64,000 nt of DNA from Celoporthe dispersa (Eukaryota; Ascomycota; Sordariomycetes; Diaporthales; Cryphonectriaceae). The stretch spans positions 372,001-436,000 of the forward strand of contig WAID01000006.1 of NCBI GenBank assembly GCA_016584495.1. The letters run 5' to 3'. How positions within the stretch are numbered: the stretch's first letter is position 1; the number at the start of each line of letters is the position of its first letter. The notes beneath the pieces are model-generated. The model made no database searches. It was not told where the DNA came from and worked only from the letters and a program-made list of their open reading frames with translations. Made by a program: the position numbers and the translations under genes. Positions 49,426 to 60,653 of this stretch are shown one piece after another.

Positions 49426-49452
49426 AGAGAGAGAGAGAGAGAGAGAGAGAGA
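49426..49452. repeat. GA dinucleotide microsatellite, about 13 units
   Basis: A second pure GA run 0.5 kb from the first, followed by a GT-rich stretch. Confidence 0.9.
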
Positions 49453-50504
49453 CAGTGTGCGTGTGTGTGGGTGTCGGATATTGGGGATCTCGGTAGGAGC
49501 CTGTCCTGGTTCCTTTTTTTTTCTTTCTTTTGCTTTTGCTAGGGCCAAGAGCGGCCCAATATGCAGGTGATATATTGGTTATGTTGCTTTTTTGGTCCAA
49601 GGCGCACACAGAATGCCTGCTTATCGCTCCCCAGGTGTCTCTTGTGTCTCAGATAGAGAGATGGTCTAAAGAGCTGGATCCAGACCTAGAGTCTGGGTTC
49701 TCGTTTTTCCCTGCGCGGCTCGTCCTGTGCTCGTCTCTCTCGAGCTAGATAGGGTTCACCACAGGAAATGAGCTCAGCTGCCCGTAATGAAAGTGCCCGC
49801 TGGTCCTCCAGAGATCCTCTCGAGTCGGGTCTCAGAACCTCGGTGTGACGACGACGGGTTGGTAGGGAATCGTCAGTCGATAAAAAGAGGGTATTTTGAG
49901 GACGCGTAGTCGCCTAGAATTTGTCGCCGAGGTGGTCGGTAGGATGGCTCCTCTTATTTTCCACGAAAATTGAGGAAAGAAAACCTTGGTAGGGCCGTGG
50001 TAGGATGGACGTCTATGGATACGTACTATGCTGGCAGGTTTGTCGTTGTCGTTGTTGTCGTTCGTCTCGCCGTCTGCTGTTGTTGCCAACGCCGTTTCGG
50101 AACACTAGAGCCGAGTGGGCGCTGCGGCTGAAGCACTAACAGTTCATCTGCAATGTGCCGGGCAAACCTGTTACTGTTTTGCTATTAGAGGGTCCCCCTG
50201 GCTGATCCGTCGCCCGCATTGCAGAAGCAGGTCGGGATTGATGGTGGTGCCTTCACACTCACTCGCCTCCAACTGTCACCAAAAGGGGGTAAGATAGAAA
50301 AGCTCTGCATCGAACTAAGATAAAGATTGCTCTTTTTGCTTTCTCTCTCTCTCTCTCCCTCTCTCCCCCCTCCCTCCTAGAGGCCGCGAGGTAATCCACA
50401 CCATGACCGCAGAAAGGCCCGTCTCAGCGTCCTCCTCCCCAACCAGTCTGCCTCACATGGACCTGATCCTAGGATTCCTGCTAGTACCACTACTAATACT
50501 ACTA

Positions 50505-51925
50505 CTACCTCGGTCCCAGCTTCTCGAGCACCCTGGGGCCCTGCTCTTCCCACTCCTGCTTCGTGATCCACATGCTCTCCTTGTCCGCCATGATGTTGGC
50601 CAGCACCGCACCTCCCAGGAACACCATGTGGCGCCGTCTCGGCGGGTCTTCTATCCTGACCTTGAACTTGCTCAGGCGTTCCGGGTTGCCCTCCAGCACC
50701 CGCGTCAGCCACAGCTGCTTCAGCTCCTTCTCCAGCCGCGACGGCAGGCCCGGGTACATGCTGCTTCCGCCCGACAGGACGATGGCCTTGAAGAGGGACG
50801 AGCGCACGTCCACGTCGGCGGCCTGGATCGTGTTGAACAGGAACTCGGCGATGCCCGGCTGCTCGCAGTCCACCAGGTGCGGCTGGAAGAGACACTCGGG
50901 CGCCTCGAACCTCTCGCTCCCGACGCGGATGACCCGCCCGTCCGGCAGGGTGTAGCTCTCCACCAGCACCGTCGTGTCCTCGCTCAGCCGCTTGTCGAGC
51001 TCCAGATCGTAGCTCACGTAACACAGCTTCTCCTTGATCTGGCGCACCGTCTCGAAGTCGGCGGTCCGGTTGAGGGCGTAGCCCCTGCGCAGCAGCAGGG
51101 CGATCAGGTTGCGGGTGACATCGCGGCCCGCGACGTCGAGGCGGCGGGTGAGGTGGTTGAGGACGACGGACTCGTAGACGGGGACGATGTGGGTGACGCC
51201 ATCGCCCGAGTCGACAACGACCCCGGAGCTGAGACCTTTCATGCAGGAAGAGGGGGTGTCAGTGGGAAGCAATCATCACCGCCCCTTCGCCCTAATCGCT
51301 AGCGGTTGTCAGGGGTAAGGAGGAGAGGAGAGCAAGACATGCATACCTTGTGCGTAGAGGGCCAGGACGGCCTGGATGGCAACATAGACACCGCCAAATC
51401 CGTAGCGGTCGAACATGACCTCACACATCTGTTCGCGGTTCCTGAGCGGGTTCATGGGGGGCTCGGTCAGGAGGATCTTGCGGCCGGTGGGATCAACCTT
51501 CATCTTCTCGAAGAAGGTGTAGTCCCAGAGGTGCTGCATGTCATCCCACTTCTTGACGATGCCGTTCTCCATGGGATAGCTGATCTGCAGCATGGTGCGG
51601 GCGGCAGCGGCCTCGTCACCACACATGATGTCCTTGATTACCAGGTCGCTGTCGCCAGCACCCTTCTCCTCGGTACGCAGGATGGGCCGGCCGACGATGG
51701 AAGGATACTGGAACTCGGGGAAGTTTTGGGCCGCGTAGCCGACCTTGAGGAAGCCGGTGCCGCCATCGAGGACTAGAGAGAGCGAGGACAGAGAAAAAGT
51801 CAGTCTTGCCAGCATCCAACAGGCAGGAGACGGGAGGGCTGGTGTAGAGTCGTGATGGCATCCCTCTCGGAGGGAGAGGCAGAGGGAGGGGCGGTGGCAT
51901 TACCGATAGGAGGCGGGTTCGCCAT
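50505..51925 (-). CDS. ARP2: Actin-related protein 2 of the Arp2/3 complex
   Basis: Arp2 nucleates branched actin at endocytic patches together with Arp3 and ARPC1-5. Exons are 51904-51925 (only seven codons plus one base, MANPPPI), 51347-51772 and 50505-51235, with GT..AG borders, giving 392 aa, the normal Arp2 length. Motifs are LDGGTGFLKVGYAAQNFPEF (phosphate loop 1), LLTEPPMNPLRNREQMCEVMF, VVVDSGDGVTHIVPVYE (phosphate loop 2), LDVAGRDVTRNL, IKEKLCYVSYD and FKAIVLSGGSSMYPGLPSRL. The tiny first exon is easily missed by gene finders. The frame is intact, which contrasts with several neighbours. The gene is divergent from the racemase-like gene. Confidence 0.96.
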
Positions 51926-52580
51926 GTTGACTGACGGACGGCAGGTCGGTCCAACAGCTGGAGGGAGGATTCTTGGAGGTCTAGCAGCTGCCAGAGAAGC
52001 AATCGGTGCGGTGGAGAGGATTGCTGCTGGTCGAGTAAAGGTTGGCGGCGTTGGGAGAGCTCTCGTGGTGCGGTGACGGACACTCGGGGGGGGGGGGGCG
52101 GGCGGCGATGGTGTTGCTGGCAGCCCTGATGACGGTAAGGTCCTACAGGGTCAGGGCTCCAATGCGGGTGCGTGGAGGTTACTGAGGTAAGGTACTATGG
52201 GTGGTGGTACATCAGAGCTGCGGCATTAGACGGTGCGCAGTACAGTGCCGCAGTAGATGCTATTATGTACTGTACTGCGCTGGTAAAGGTTGGTGGGGTT
52301 TGCAGCAGTTAGGCGGGGAGGGACCCTTCGCCTTTCAGGGGGGGGTGGGCGCGGGAGGTGAGCTGGAGCGAAGCACCTACAGTAGGGCAGGCGCTACATA
52401 CAATGTACACACCTCCAAGCTTGGCTCTCAACCAGCACACAGTAACTTGTTAGAGGGCTGTTTCCCCACATATCCAGCCTGGCCTTCTATCAGCTAACTC
52501 GATACCCACGAACTTCCTACAAGCATTAATCAACCGCCCGATTCGGACCCTCCAGCTCACGCACGGCTCGTCAGCTCGAG
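51926..52580. other. Divergent promoter region of ARP2 and the racemase-like gene
   Basis: Contains a 13-base G run at 52086-52098 and a perfect 12-base inverted repeat at 52235-52280. No gene is seen. Confidence 0.55.
52235..52280. repeat. Perfect inverted repeat, 12-base arms
   Basis: GCGCAGTACAGT (52235-52246) is exactly mirrored by ACTGTACTGCGC (52269-52280) around a 22-base spacer. It could form a hairpin, mark a small element, or bind a dimeric regulator. Confidence 0.75.
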
Positions 52581-53521
52581 ATGATAATGAGCCCTCTGGA
52601 AGAGAAATATGGCGCTCTACGCTTGTTAGTCGTGAACCCAAACACATCCGAGGACATGACCCGCGGCATGGAACAGGCAATTGCCAGCATGAATCTACCG
52701 CCTGTACGGTATTACCTCAGCCCAAATAAGTTAAAGCCAACAAGATACACCGCACAGCACTACTCTTTCTCAACTTGCCTATGATGAGGCGAGCAAGCGT
52801 GACTGATAGCATCTCTACGAGGAGTTAGTCGCTGAATATCACCATGTATACTGCGCCCCCGGACAGCGGTAGCCCCGCCAGCATCAACAACGCAGAAGAT
52901 ATCGAGGCGAGCTTCCGGGCGGTGTGGAATCACATGCACGACACACATGTGCTAGAGGGGCGCTACCACGGCGTCCTGGTTGCCTGCTACAGCTCCCACC
53001 CCCTGGTAGGCAGGATAGCAGGTCACTATCCCGACATCGCCGTGACGGGCATCTTTGAGGCCAGCATAGTCGCAGCCCTCCCGCTGTTGAGGAGGACAGG
53101 TCCTAATGACGGCGGCGGAGGCGGCTGGGGCATCGTCACGACCGGCCAGTTCTGGGAGGACCACCTCGCTTCGGCTGTGCGGGACTTCCTTGGCGACCAG
53201 GGAGGGCACCTCAACAGATGGTTCCATGGCGTTTTCACCACGGGTCTGAACGCTGGCGATTTCCACGGACACGTGTCGCCAGATACAATAAGGGACAGGC
53301 TCACACAGGCTGCCACGCGCCTCCTGCAGAGTGGCCAGGTAGACTGTGTCATCATGGGATGCGCCGGCATGGCGGGTTTGGAGGAGATCATCCGGTCTGC
53401 CATCAAGGCCGAACACGGCGAACACCAGGCAAATAGTGTCTATGTTCTTGATGGTGTCCGTGCTGGAGTGGAGGTTCTTCAGAACATGGTCAAGATGCGG
53501 CACATGTTCTTGCCTCGTTAA
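52581..53521 (+). CDS. Asp/Glu/hydantoin racemase-family protein (Dcg1-like)
   Basis: Exon 1 is 52581-52703 and exon 2 is 52829-53521, both phase 0, giving 271 aa; an ATG six bases later is equally possible. The family is a two-cysteine, cofactor-free racemase fold that acts on hydantoins, aspartate or allantoin-pathway compounds. The start is LRLLVVNPNTSEDMTRGMEQ. The two catalytic-type cysteines are in GVLVACYSSHP (Cys about 94) and DCVIMGCAGMAG (Cys about 219). TAPPDSGSPASINNAEDIEAS is also family-typical. Yeast Dcg1 is linked to nitrogen catabolism, but the substrate here is unknown. The intron has a GTGACTGAT branch region. The gene is intact. Confidence 0.88.
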
Positions 53522-53756
53522 TAGACTCTTTTTTTTTTAAAAAAAAAAAAAGAAAAGAAAAAAGAAAGAGAAAGAAAACAGAAAATACCACCAGGATATC
53601 TCTCTCCCACTCTCACTCTCGCTCTCCTCATTCCTTCTCTTCATCTTGTCGGAGGATTTTTCAGGTGTTGATTCTCGTTACGGGCTGGGGTTTTGGTATG
53701 TACATATAGCTCATAGGTCCTCGTCCATCATGCAACCTCAGGGCGGCCAGGGCAGC

Positions 53757-55387
53757 TTAGTCCAGCCGTCTCGTGCGGCCCCAGACCTCATCCGCATCTC
53801 TCTTGCCTTTGGTTTCGGGCACCCTGGTCGAGATGAAGACGGAGAAGATGGCGGCGAAGCCTGCAAAGATGAAGTAGACCCAGCCACCGCGCCCGCCTAG
53901 CCAGCTGTTCAGAGCCGTGTTGACGATAGGGAAGAACTGCGCCACAAGGAAGGTAGCCGTGTAGTTAGTAGCCAGACACCAGGATTGCGTCGCCCCGACG
54001 GCCTCCCTGGCCCACCAGCTCCGACGCAAGGATAAACGGCACAGGGCCCAGCCCGACGGCGAAGAACCCGACAAAGAATGCGACGGCGAGCGCCGAGATG
54101 ATCTTAAACCCCGTCATGATGGAGATGGCCAGCACCAGGGACGAGCACCCCTGGCCGACGATGGACACCAGCAGGCACGTCTTGCGGCCCCACTTGTCTG
54201 GGAGGGGCGAGCATGCCGCCGTCATGACGAGGTTGACGGCGGAGACGAGGATGGTCAGGACGATAGAGCTCAGGGGGAGCAGGCCGTTGAGGAGCGCCAC
54301 CGAGTACATCACAATCGAGTTGATGCCGCACAGCTGCTGGGCGAACATGATCCCCATGACCGCGATCATGGCCGGTCGGTAGAGGGGATCCCTCAGCGCC
54401 TGCATGACCCCGATGTGTCGCACATCTTCTTCCCTGTCGACCGCCGCCACCGCAGGCGCGGCCAGCAGCCCCTGCTCCTCACCGGCATCCACGGCGGCCT
54501 TGACAGCGCCGGGGCCCCAGAGCGCCACCTCGTCGTCAATGTTGAAGCGCGGCCCGCGGATGCGCTGCAGAACTCTGCGGCCGGCCGGAACATCCCCTTT
54601 GACGGTGGCCAGCCAGGCCGGGCTCTCGGGGATCAAGAAGGTCAGCACCACCTGGCCACCAGCGATGATGCTGCTGATGCCCAGGATCCAGCGCCAGGCA
54701 GCGCCGTGGCTCAGGAAGTAGCCCAGTGCCTGCGCGGCCAGGATTCCCGTGTTGCAGCTGATCTGTGTGAAGGCGCCAAAGAAGCCCCTCTCGGCGGGCG
54801 GTGCGACCTCGGAGATGTAGAGCGGCACGATGACAGTACTGGCGCCGGACCCGAGGCCAGACACAAAGCGGCCAAGCCCAAGAACCCAAGCAGCGGGGGC
54901 CAGGGCCTCGACCGCGGCACCGAGCACAAAGGTCACGGCCGTTATCTGTATAGACAGCCATCTGCCCTTGCTGGAGGTGACGGGCCCAGCTGCGAGGGCG
55001 CCAATGAGACCACCGATGGTGAAGACAGAGGAAACAGCTGCGAAAGCAGCCTCCTCCATGGGTATGCCCTTGCAGCCATCGGCGGGGCTCGTGGTGGAGG
55101 AGAGCTTGGCGGTGATACGAGCCAGAGCGCTGCTGACGGTGGAGGGGTCGTCGTTCTCGCAGGTGATGGCATGCTGCGGGGCGTTGAGCTCGGACTAGAG
55201 AGGCAAGAGACATGTTAATATCGACCGGCCATGGCCACAGAAAGGATGTAGAGAAGACTCAGCGGTGGAGAATAGAGGCACGGGAGGGCCATACCAGGTG
55301 ATAGCCGAACTGGAAAGGGCCGAGGGTGGCTACGAAGACGAGCAGGACCAGGAAAGGCGACACGTCGCGGGAGCCCAGGCTGGGCAT
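53757..55387 (-). CDS. MFS sugar porter, Vps73/YBR241C type
   Basis: A twelve-helix sugar-porter-family transporter, probably of vacuolar or endosomal membranes as in yeast Vps73 and YBR241C. Exon 1 is 55295-55387 and exon 2 is 53757-55194, giving 509 aa after removing one base. The N-terminus has PFQFGYHLSELNAPQHAITC, typical of this subgroup. Sugar-porter marks are GRFVSGLGSGASTVIVPLY, SEVAPPAERG, AQQLCGINSIVMYS, DKWGRK and a terminal RVPETKGK. At 54005-54007 an extra base splits PFILASELVGQ from EAVGATQSWCLATNYTATF. With two G instead of three on the coding strand the frame is continuous. Substrate cannot be told from sequence. Confidence 0.9.
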
Positions 55388-56220
55388 GGTGGCCAAGGCT
55401 TGTGAGAGGTTGAGTGATAGAGACAGCAGGACACGGGCAACAGGGCGTAGGGCACAGATAATGTGGTGTTCTCAGGCTAGGGCGTTCTAGACGGCAGAGG
55501 TACTCGATCCCTCGGGGAGTTCGACTGACTGAAGGACGCGAGGAAAAAGGCCGAATCAATCAGGATGGACTGCGAAGGCGACACAATGGCCTGAATGCAA
55601 TCCTTTGACCCAGAGCATACGTATGCATATAGGCTCTTTTGTGTGGAGGGTGAGCGTGTATGAGGAGAAGACGAAAGGCTGGCGTTGTAGGTCGTCCGAT
55701 TGAAAGCAGAGGAACACAAAGACGAAGGAGTGGAGTGGCACAAGTGCGCTGTCGTCACTGGTGAGAGGCCGGAGTTAAGGCGCACGGCATCTTGCATATA
55801 CCTAAGTGGTAGCGGGCTGCAGTGGCTGTTAGTGCTGTTAGTCTGTCAACACAGGCCTTTCGCAGAAACAAACTTCTGGGCTGACCAACGAACGTGCTGG
55901 CACCGAGAATGAAATATATATATCATGACAAGATTCAATATCCCTTTGAAGTGAAGCGTGATTCTTGAAAGAGATCAGCCGTCTGTGGAGATGATGAATT
56001 GCATTGATGCACATCTATGTACGAGTGGTGTGTTTACTGCTTCTCAGCCTTGATGTGCACCGTTCTTCTCCAGCTCGCCCAAAGCGTAGAGCATAAGTTC
56101 AACCACCTGAACACCAGGTTTTCCCTCCCTTGAATCCCCCACGAACGCCTCAACGGCCTTCTTCACAGGACTATAACTCTCGTTCTCCATAACAACGGGT
56201 CCCACCCAGCGGATGGATGA
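55388..56220. other. Intergenic region between the sugar porter and the STAND gene
   Basis: The porter promoter lies here and the STAND gene ends at 56221. I see no gene or repeat. Confidence 0.5.
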
Positions 56221-59200
56221 CTATCGCGGCCTCTTGTTCTGAGCCTCCGCCGGTTCCTCCTCCAACGCTCGCTTCTGTGGTCGTCGCTGGCTCTGAGATC
56301 GTTTCCACGGCCCAGACTCCTCCCCCTCCTCACCGCCATCCCCATCCTTATTGTTCTCCTCGTTGCCAGAGTGCTGATCGTCATCGCACCCCTGCTCGAT
56401 CAAGCCCAGTGACACCATTTTGCGGGTCATTTCCCTCGCCATCTTGTGTGGAAAGCCCCGGTCGATAGCCATCTTGAGTTTGTCCCACGGGAGAACGAAG
56501 TCCCTCCGCCCAAGAATCATGATGAACAAAGAGACATAGTCTTGAAAACCCCTTAAATAATACCTATGCTCTTGGCAGAAACCTTCCGTGGCGCCGACAC
56601 GGCTGCATAAGGTCTCCCACACGGTAATTTCTCCTGAATGTTTCTGAAGCAGGTGGCTGTCGTCGCACATGCCCAGAACTAGCTCCAAACAAGCGTTGAG
56701 AATGAACACCCAACTCCTTTTACATGAGACTATGAAAGGGAAAAGAAGAAATCCCGCCCACCGGTCCAGCTCGGACGAGGTAGCGTTAGCCGACGGGATG
56801 ATGCATTGCTTTGGATCTACACCAAAATCACACACGACTCTTAACAACCAGTCGACCACTTCTCGGGTGGTCCGGTCATAGCACCTCCGGGGCGTACCAT
56901 CCTGGTATTCTGGAAAATGTCGACGGTACCACGAGCCGAGGAGTGCCGCAGACACCTGTGAGCGAGCTGTTGCCTCACGATGGTTTCTCACCGTTAAGGG
57001 CACACACTTAATAGCGGTGTGAAAGAGACGTGGATAAAACTCATCGAAGTAGCCAGGATCGATCTCCAATTTGCTCGCAAAGTAGTCCCATGATCCAGTT
57101 GTCAGAGCGGCAATCTCTATAGCAAACGAACGTCTACCACCTTTGCTGAAGTCGGGCGGGGCCCTCTGTACCGCATGTTTGCAATCCGCTGCAAGAAACT
57201 CTTCCCAAATGCAGTTGAGCTTCTCAATGGACTTGGACTCGGACTCGGCCACTTCGTAGGCTTCATCCAAACTGCCGTGCCTGAAAGCCGAGTCGAGAGA
57301 CCAGTGCAAATAAGCATTATCAACGTGACGGCGTTTGAAACAAGCAAGGTTAGCCCCGATGATCGATAGCACTGCATTGAATCCCTCCCTGGCTTTCTTG
57401 TCGAGGTAGCTTCGCATATGTTCCTTCATCAGCCAATCTTTAACGCAGCGATGTATGAAATGCACATAGGCCGGGCGGCGTTCTGGTCTAAGGGCAGTCC
57501 GTGAGGGCAATAGCTTTGTTTCTGTAGCACGCCCGGGGGTCCAGACCTCAAGAAGGCCTTTGCACCTAGCATCCAGCCGCTTGATAACCTCGCGTCGCAT
57601 CGTCTTGAGGTCATCAGCTCCAACTACCGACACGGAGAGCTCGAAGGCGAAGTTTGGGGCCGTGTACTCCCTGTTCGTGATAGGAATACACCTCGAGGCG
57701 GAGTGGTTCGACGGCGGTCATTGCTATCTGAAGATAGCCTGACATTTGGTGATGGTAATTGTGATTGACGCTGTCGAGCATTTGCTGGAAGAATGGTTCG
57801 AGCTCCGGATCAAATCGTTCAAGCATCCTTTGTAGAGCTTCAAACGTGTCGCCATTTATGAGACCATCCCTGAGAGATCTCACAACTAGTTTAACCCAGA
57901 GAAATACTCCCTGTGCGCGGTCGGTGACGCTTTTTGCGAGTGCTTTTCGTTCCTCGGAACTCAACGTATCACCGCCTCCAAGCAATCCGCCGACCAGCCT
58001 GGTTTGACTGTATTCGAGAATGTCGTGGCGCGTGAGCTCATGCATGTAGATCTTGCATGATGGCGAACTACCAAAGCCGTCTTCGAAGACATTCCAAGGC
58101 CTGCTGGATACGCACAGCTTCAGGACCGGGTAGCCAGAGAGGTCGAGGAGCGTCAGAACCATATCCAGATGGTCACCACTATACTCGTCGAGCCCGTCGA
58201 TGAAAATGCAGAATCGAATCTCGGATAGTTCGTCCAACTTCTTGGCGAGGGTTTTAAGACTGGTGAGGAGCTCGGAAGAGGACCATTCGGGGTGCGTAAG
58301 AGTCTGATCATCGGCCCAACGGCTTGGGCACACCACTGGGATCAGATGTGGTGCCTGTCTGAGAAGACCCAGCAATAGTGACCGCCATAGACCATTCTCC
58401 GACTTTTGCATCTGGGTACCCGCATTCCAGAAGTAATGACTCGAAATCAGGATCTTTTGAGGCGATGCCCATGATAACAGTGCCATCTCAGTGTCGGGAT
58501 GGTCTGGCACATGCTTCATGAAGGTAGATTTTCCCGACCCTGGCTTCCCCGAAACCCAAAATGGGCCATTTCCAGACTCGAGCCATCTTCGCAGCTTTCC
58601 CCTGTTGGCCATGATTCCTTCAATATCGGGCGTTGTCAGTTGACGAGCAGCCGGGGCTTGCAAAGCCCAATCGAACGTGTTCGCATGCGCGTCGGCAATA
58701 TTCTCATGTCTTACGGGTCGTTGGTCATAATCCAGACCCGCAAGTATCGAATGAGTCTTTGTATCATTCTTAACTTCGAGCGTCTCGAGAGACAGTTCCC
58801 TCAAGTCGGTAATTAGCTGCTCCATATCACTTCCCGCCTCACGTTCAGGGCTCTGCTTGATCTGCCGAATTGCTTGGAGAAGTCGGGAGACATCGTCCTC
58901 GATGCTCGCGAGTCTCACTTGATGACTAGAAGTGGTATGTTTGGTTTCGTTTAGCAATGATTTTATTTGGCGCTGCAGGTGCTGCCCATTCGTGCTGCAA
59001 CTCTGATGTCAGTTTCAAGATGTCAACGGCTGGTATGGATGCAAGAAAACCGCGTACAGCATGACTGCACACATCTGTAGTGTCAGCGAAGATTCGTACT
59101 GCTTGATACGGTCTTGCAATTGGTGCAGTGAATCTTCCTTGGTTGAGAATTTGTCCCTGAGTGCGTCTTTGAAGCTGGTCCAGAACCTTTTGGGCCCGCT

Positions 59201-59527
59201 CTGGCTTCTCAGCACGGTTAACCGGGACATGAGCATCTGGCAGTCATCGCGACACTGCTTCGCCAGATCGCGAAGACGAATCTCAGCCTGAGGGTGATCG
59301 CCAGCAGAGCGCCGTGTTGTTTGCTGTGATGCTGGTCTTAGCCCAGAAGATGCTTGAAGGGAGTCAGCAAGGTCACGACTGAGCTCAGCCAGCCTCTTGT
59401 AGATGACGTCCGGGTCGTCGTTCTGCGCATTATGGTAGGTTCCGTATGCGCTCTTGAAAAGATCAGAAGAGAATTGTACGAACTGTAGAACGCCTGCGGC
59501 CAGACCAAACGCAGTAACAGGATCCAT
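56221..59527 (-). CDS. STAND/NACHT (NLR-like) protein
   Basis: Exon 1 is 59058-59527 and exon 2 is 56221-58994, giving about 1080 aa. The N-terminal helical domain (DPVTAFGLAAGVLQFVQFSS) is the common fungal STAND leader. The NACHT NTPase follows, with P-loop GKPGSGKST at about residues 306-314, Walker B IFIDGLDEY near 420-428 and the sensor-like CVSSRPW. A winged-helix-like and helical C-terminal region resembles the one seen after NACHT in many fungal NLRs. No WD40, ankyrin or TPR repeats are visible. The last 40 residues are acidic then Arg/Lys-rich and look like a nuclear-localisation signal (KRSQSQRRPQKR). An extra base at 57653-57655 separates EVYSYHEQGVHGP from LSVSVVGADDLKTMRREV. Such proteins serve in self/non-self recognition and immunity-like cell death; the role here is inferred. 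Confidence 0.85.
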
Positions 59528-60653
59528 TGCGGGCGCACCTGAACAGGTCGATCCGAAAGCCCAGCAGATTCGAATTCAGCGACCACATCCAGATCATGAA
59601 AGGCTCAAATTCCAGAATTGAGCTGGGAACGTTCCGGGGGCTGTAAGCATGGTTTTTCCACTTGGGCTTAGGCTAATAGCTGTTGCACTGCGCCTCCATT
59701 GGGGGTGGCTTGTCCTGCAGGTACTTCCATGTGTGTTCAAGTCATTATCTCCGCATAATGTTTGTAGGGTTCTGCTTGGGTTTGGGAATTTCTTGAGCCT
59801 GGGAAGTTAGTCGAAGTTTTGCCTTAATAAAGTAGAGAAAGCCACTTGAATGAAGATGAGAGCATTCTTCAAAGTAGACCTAGGACCAATCGAGGATGAA
59901 ATACCCTGCACCTGCAGTCTTCACTCTCAGCGCTTATGGCGAGCTGGAGTTTCATGCAGCACCTGGCAACTCTCCTCAACCACGTAGGGCATACGCAAGT
60001 AAATTTTCAAAGGAGGACAATTCTAATAGCTTCTCATGGAAATCATTTGAAGTGTTTTATCAAATATGAATAGGTCGTGAGGCAAAAGACCTTGACAATA
60101 GCATCGTCCGTCCTCTTATTACATGAAGCGCGTGGGCGGGTCCGTAGCTCCAACACCACACATGGTCCGTTACAGCCTGCAAGGCCAGACGGGGAGGCGA
60201 GCGAGAGGGGAGTTCTCCTAATAGTGTACATCAGGTAGTGGAAATAAGGAGCCCAATACTACCCGAGAATTCTGACCAGAGCACTGCAGATGGTGGCAGG
60301 ACCTTAAAAGGATTCACAAGACAAAAGGCGATAGGGCTGCGATCCGTGAATTTTTGTCAAGGACATGTGTCTTCGTGTTCGTCCGAGTCTTCTCCCTCTC
60401 TCTTCCTAAGAGAGGAGGAGAGCGGTCGGCCTTCAATAATCATATGGATGGTAAAGAAGAAAAGTACATTGAATCAGGCTGGAAACCAGACTTAGAATCC
60501 CTTCATGATAACTTGGTAAACTGTATTCAAATACGTTATTATGGCAGGTATATGAACAGACGAAAGCCAAAGAAGCGGTTCAAGGTTTGAGTCATGCGCA
60601 AACGAATATAATTTTCTAAATAAAGCTGAAAACAGGAGGGAGGCTTCCCTGAT
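59528..60653. other. Upstream region of the STAND gene / 3' flank of the PrpD gene
   Basis: AT-richer than its surroundings with frequent stops. No gene, RNA or repeat is supported. Confidence 0.5.

Larger units (their letters stand above)
47972..50504. other. Upstream region of SSN3 / 3' flank of ARP2, microsatellite-rich
   Basis: This probably holds the SSN3 promoter and leader. It is dense in GA and CT tracts (48197-48250, 48568-48592, 48876-48908, 49426-49452, 50342-50370). A short frame from ATG 49124 to a GTAAG donor at 49015 (MTTNPSSAASQGSS..VQAAFE) could be a remote first exon of SSN3, but I cannot link it with confidence. No other gene is seen. Confidence 0.45.
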
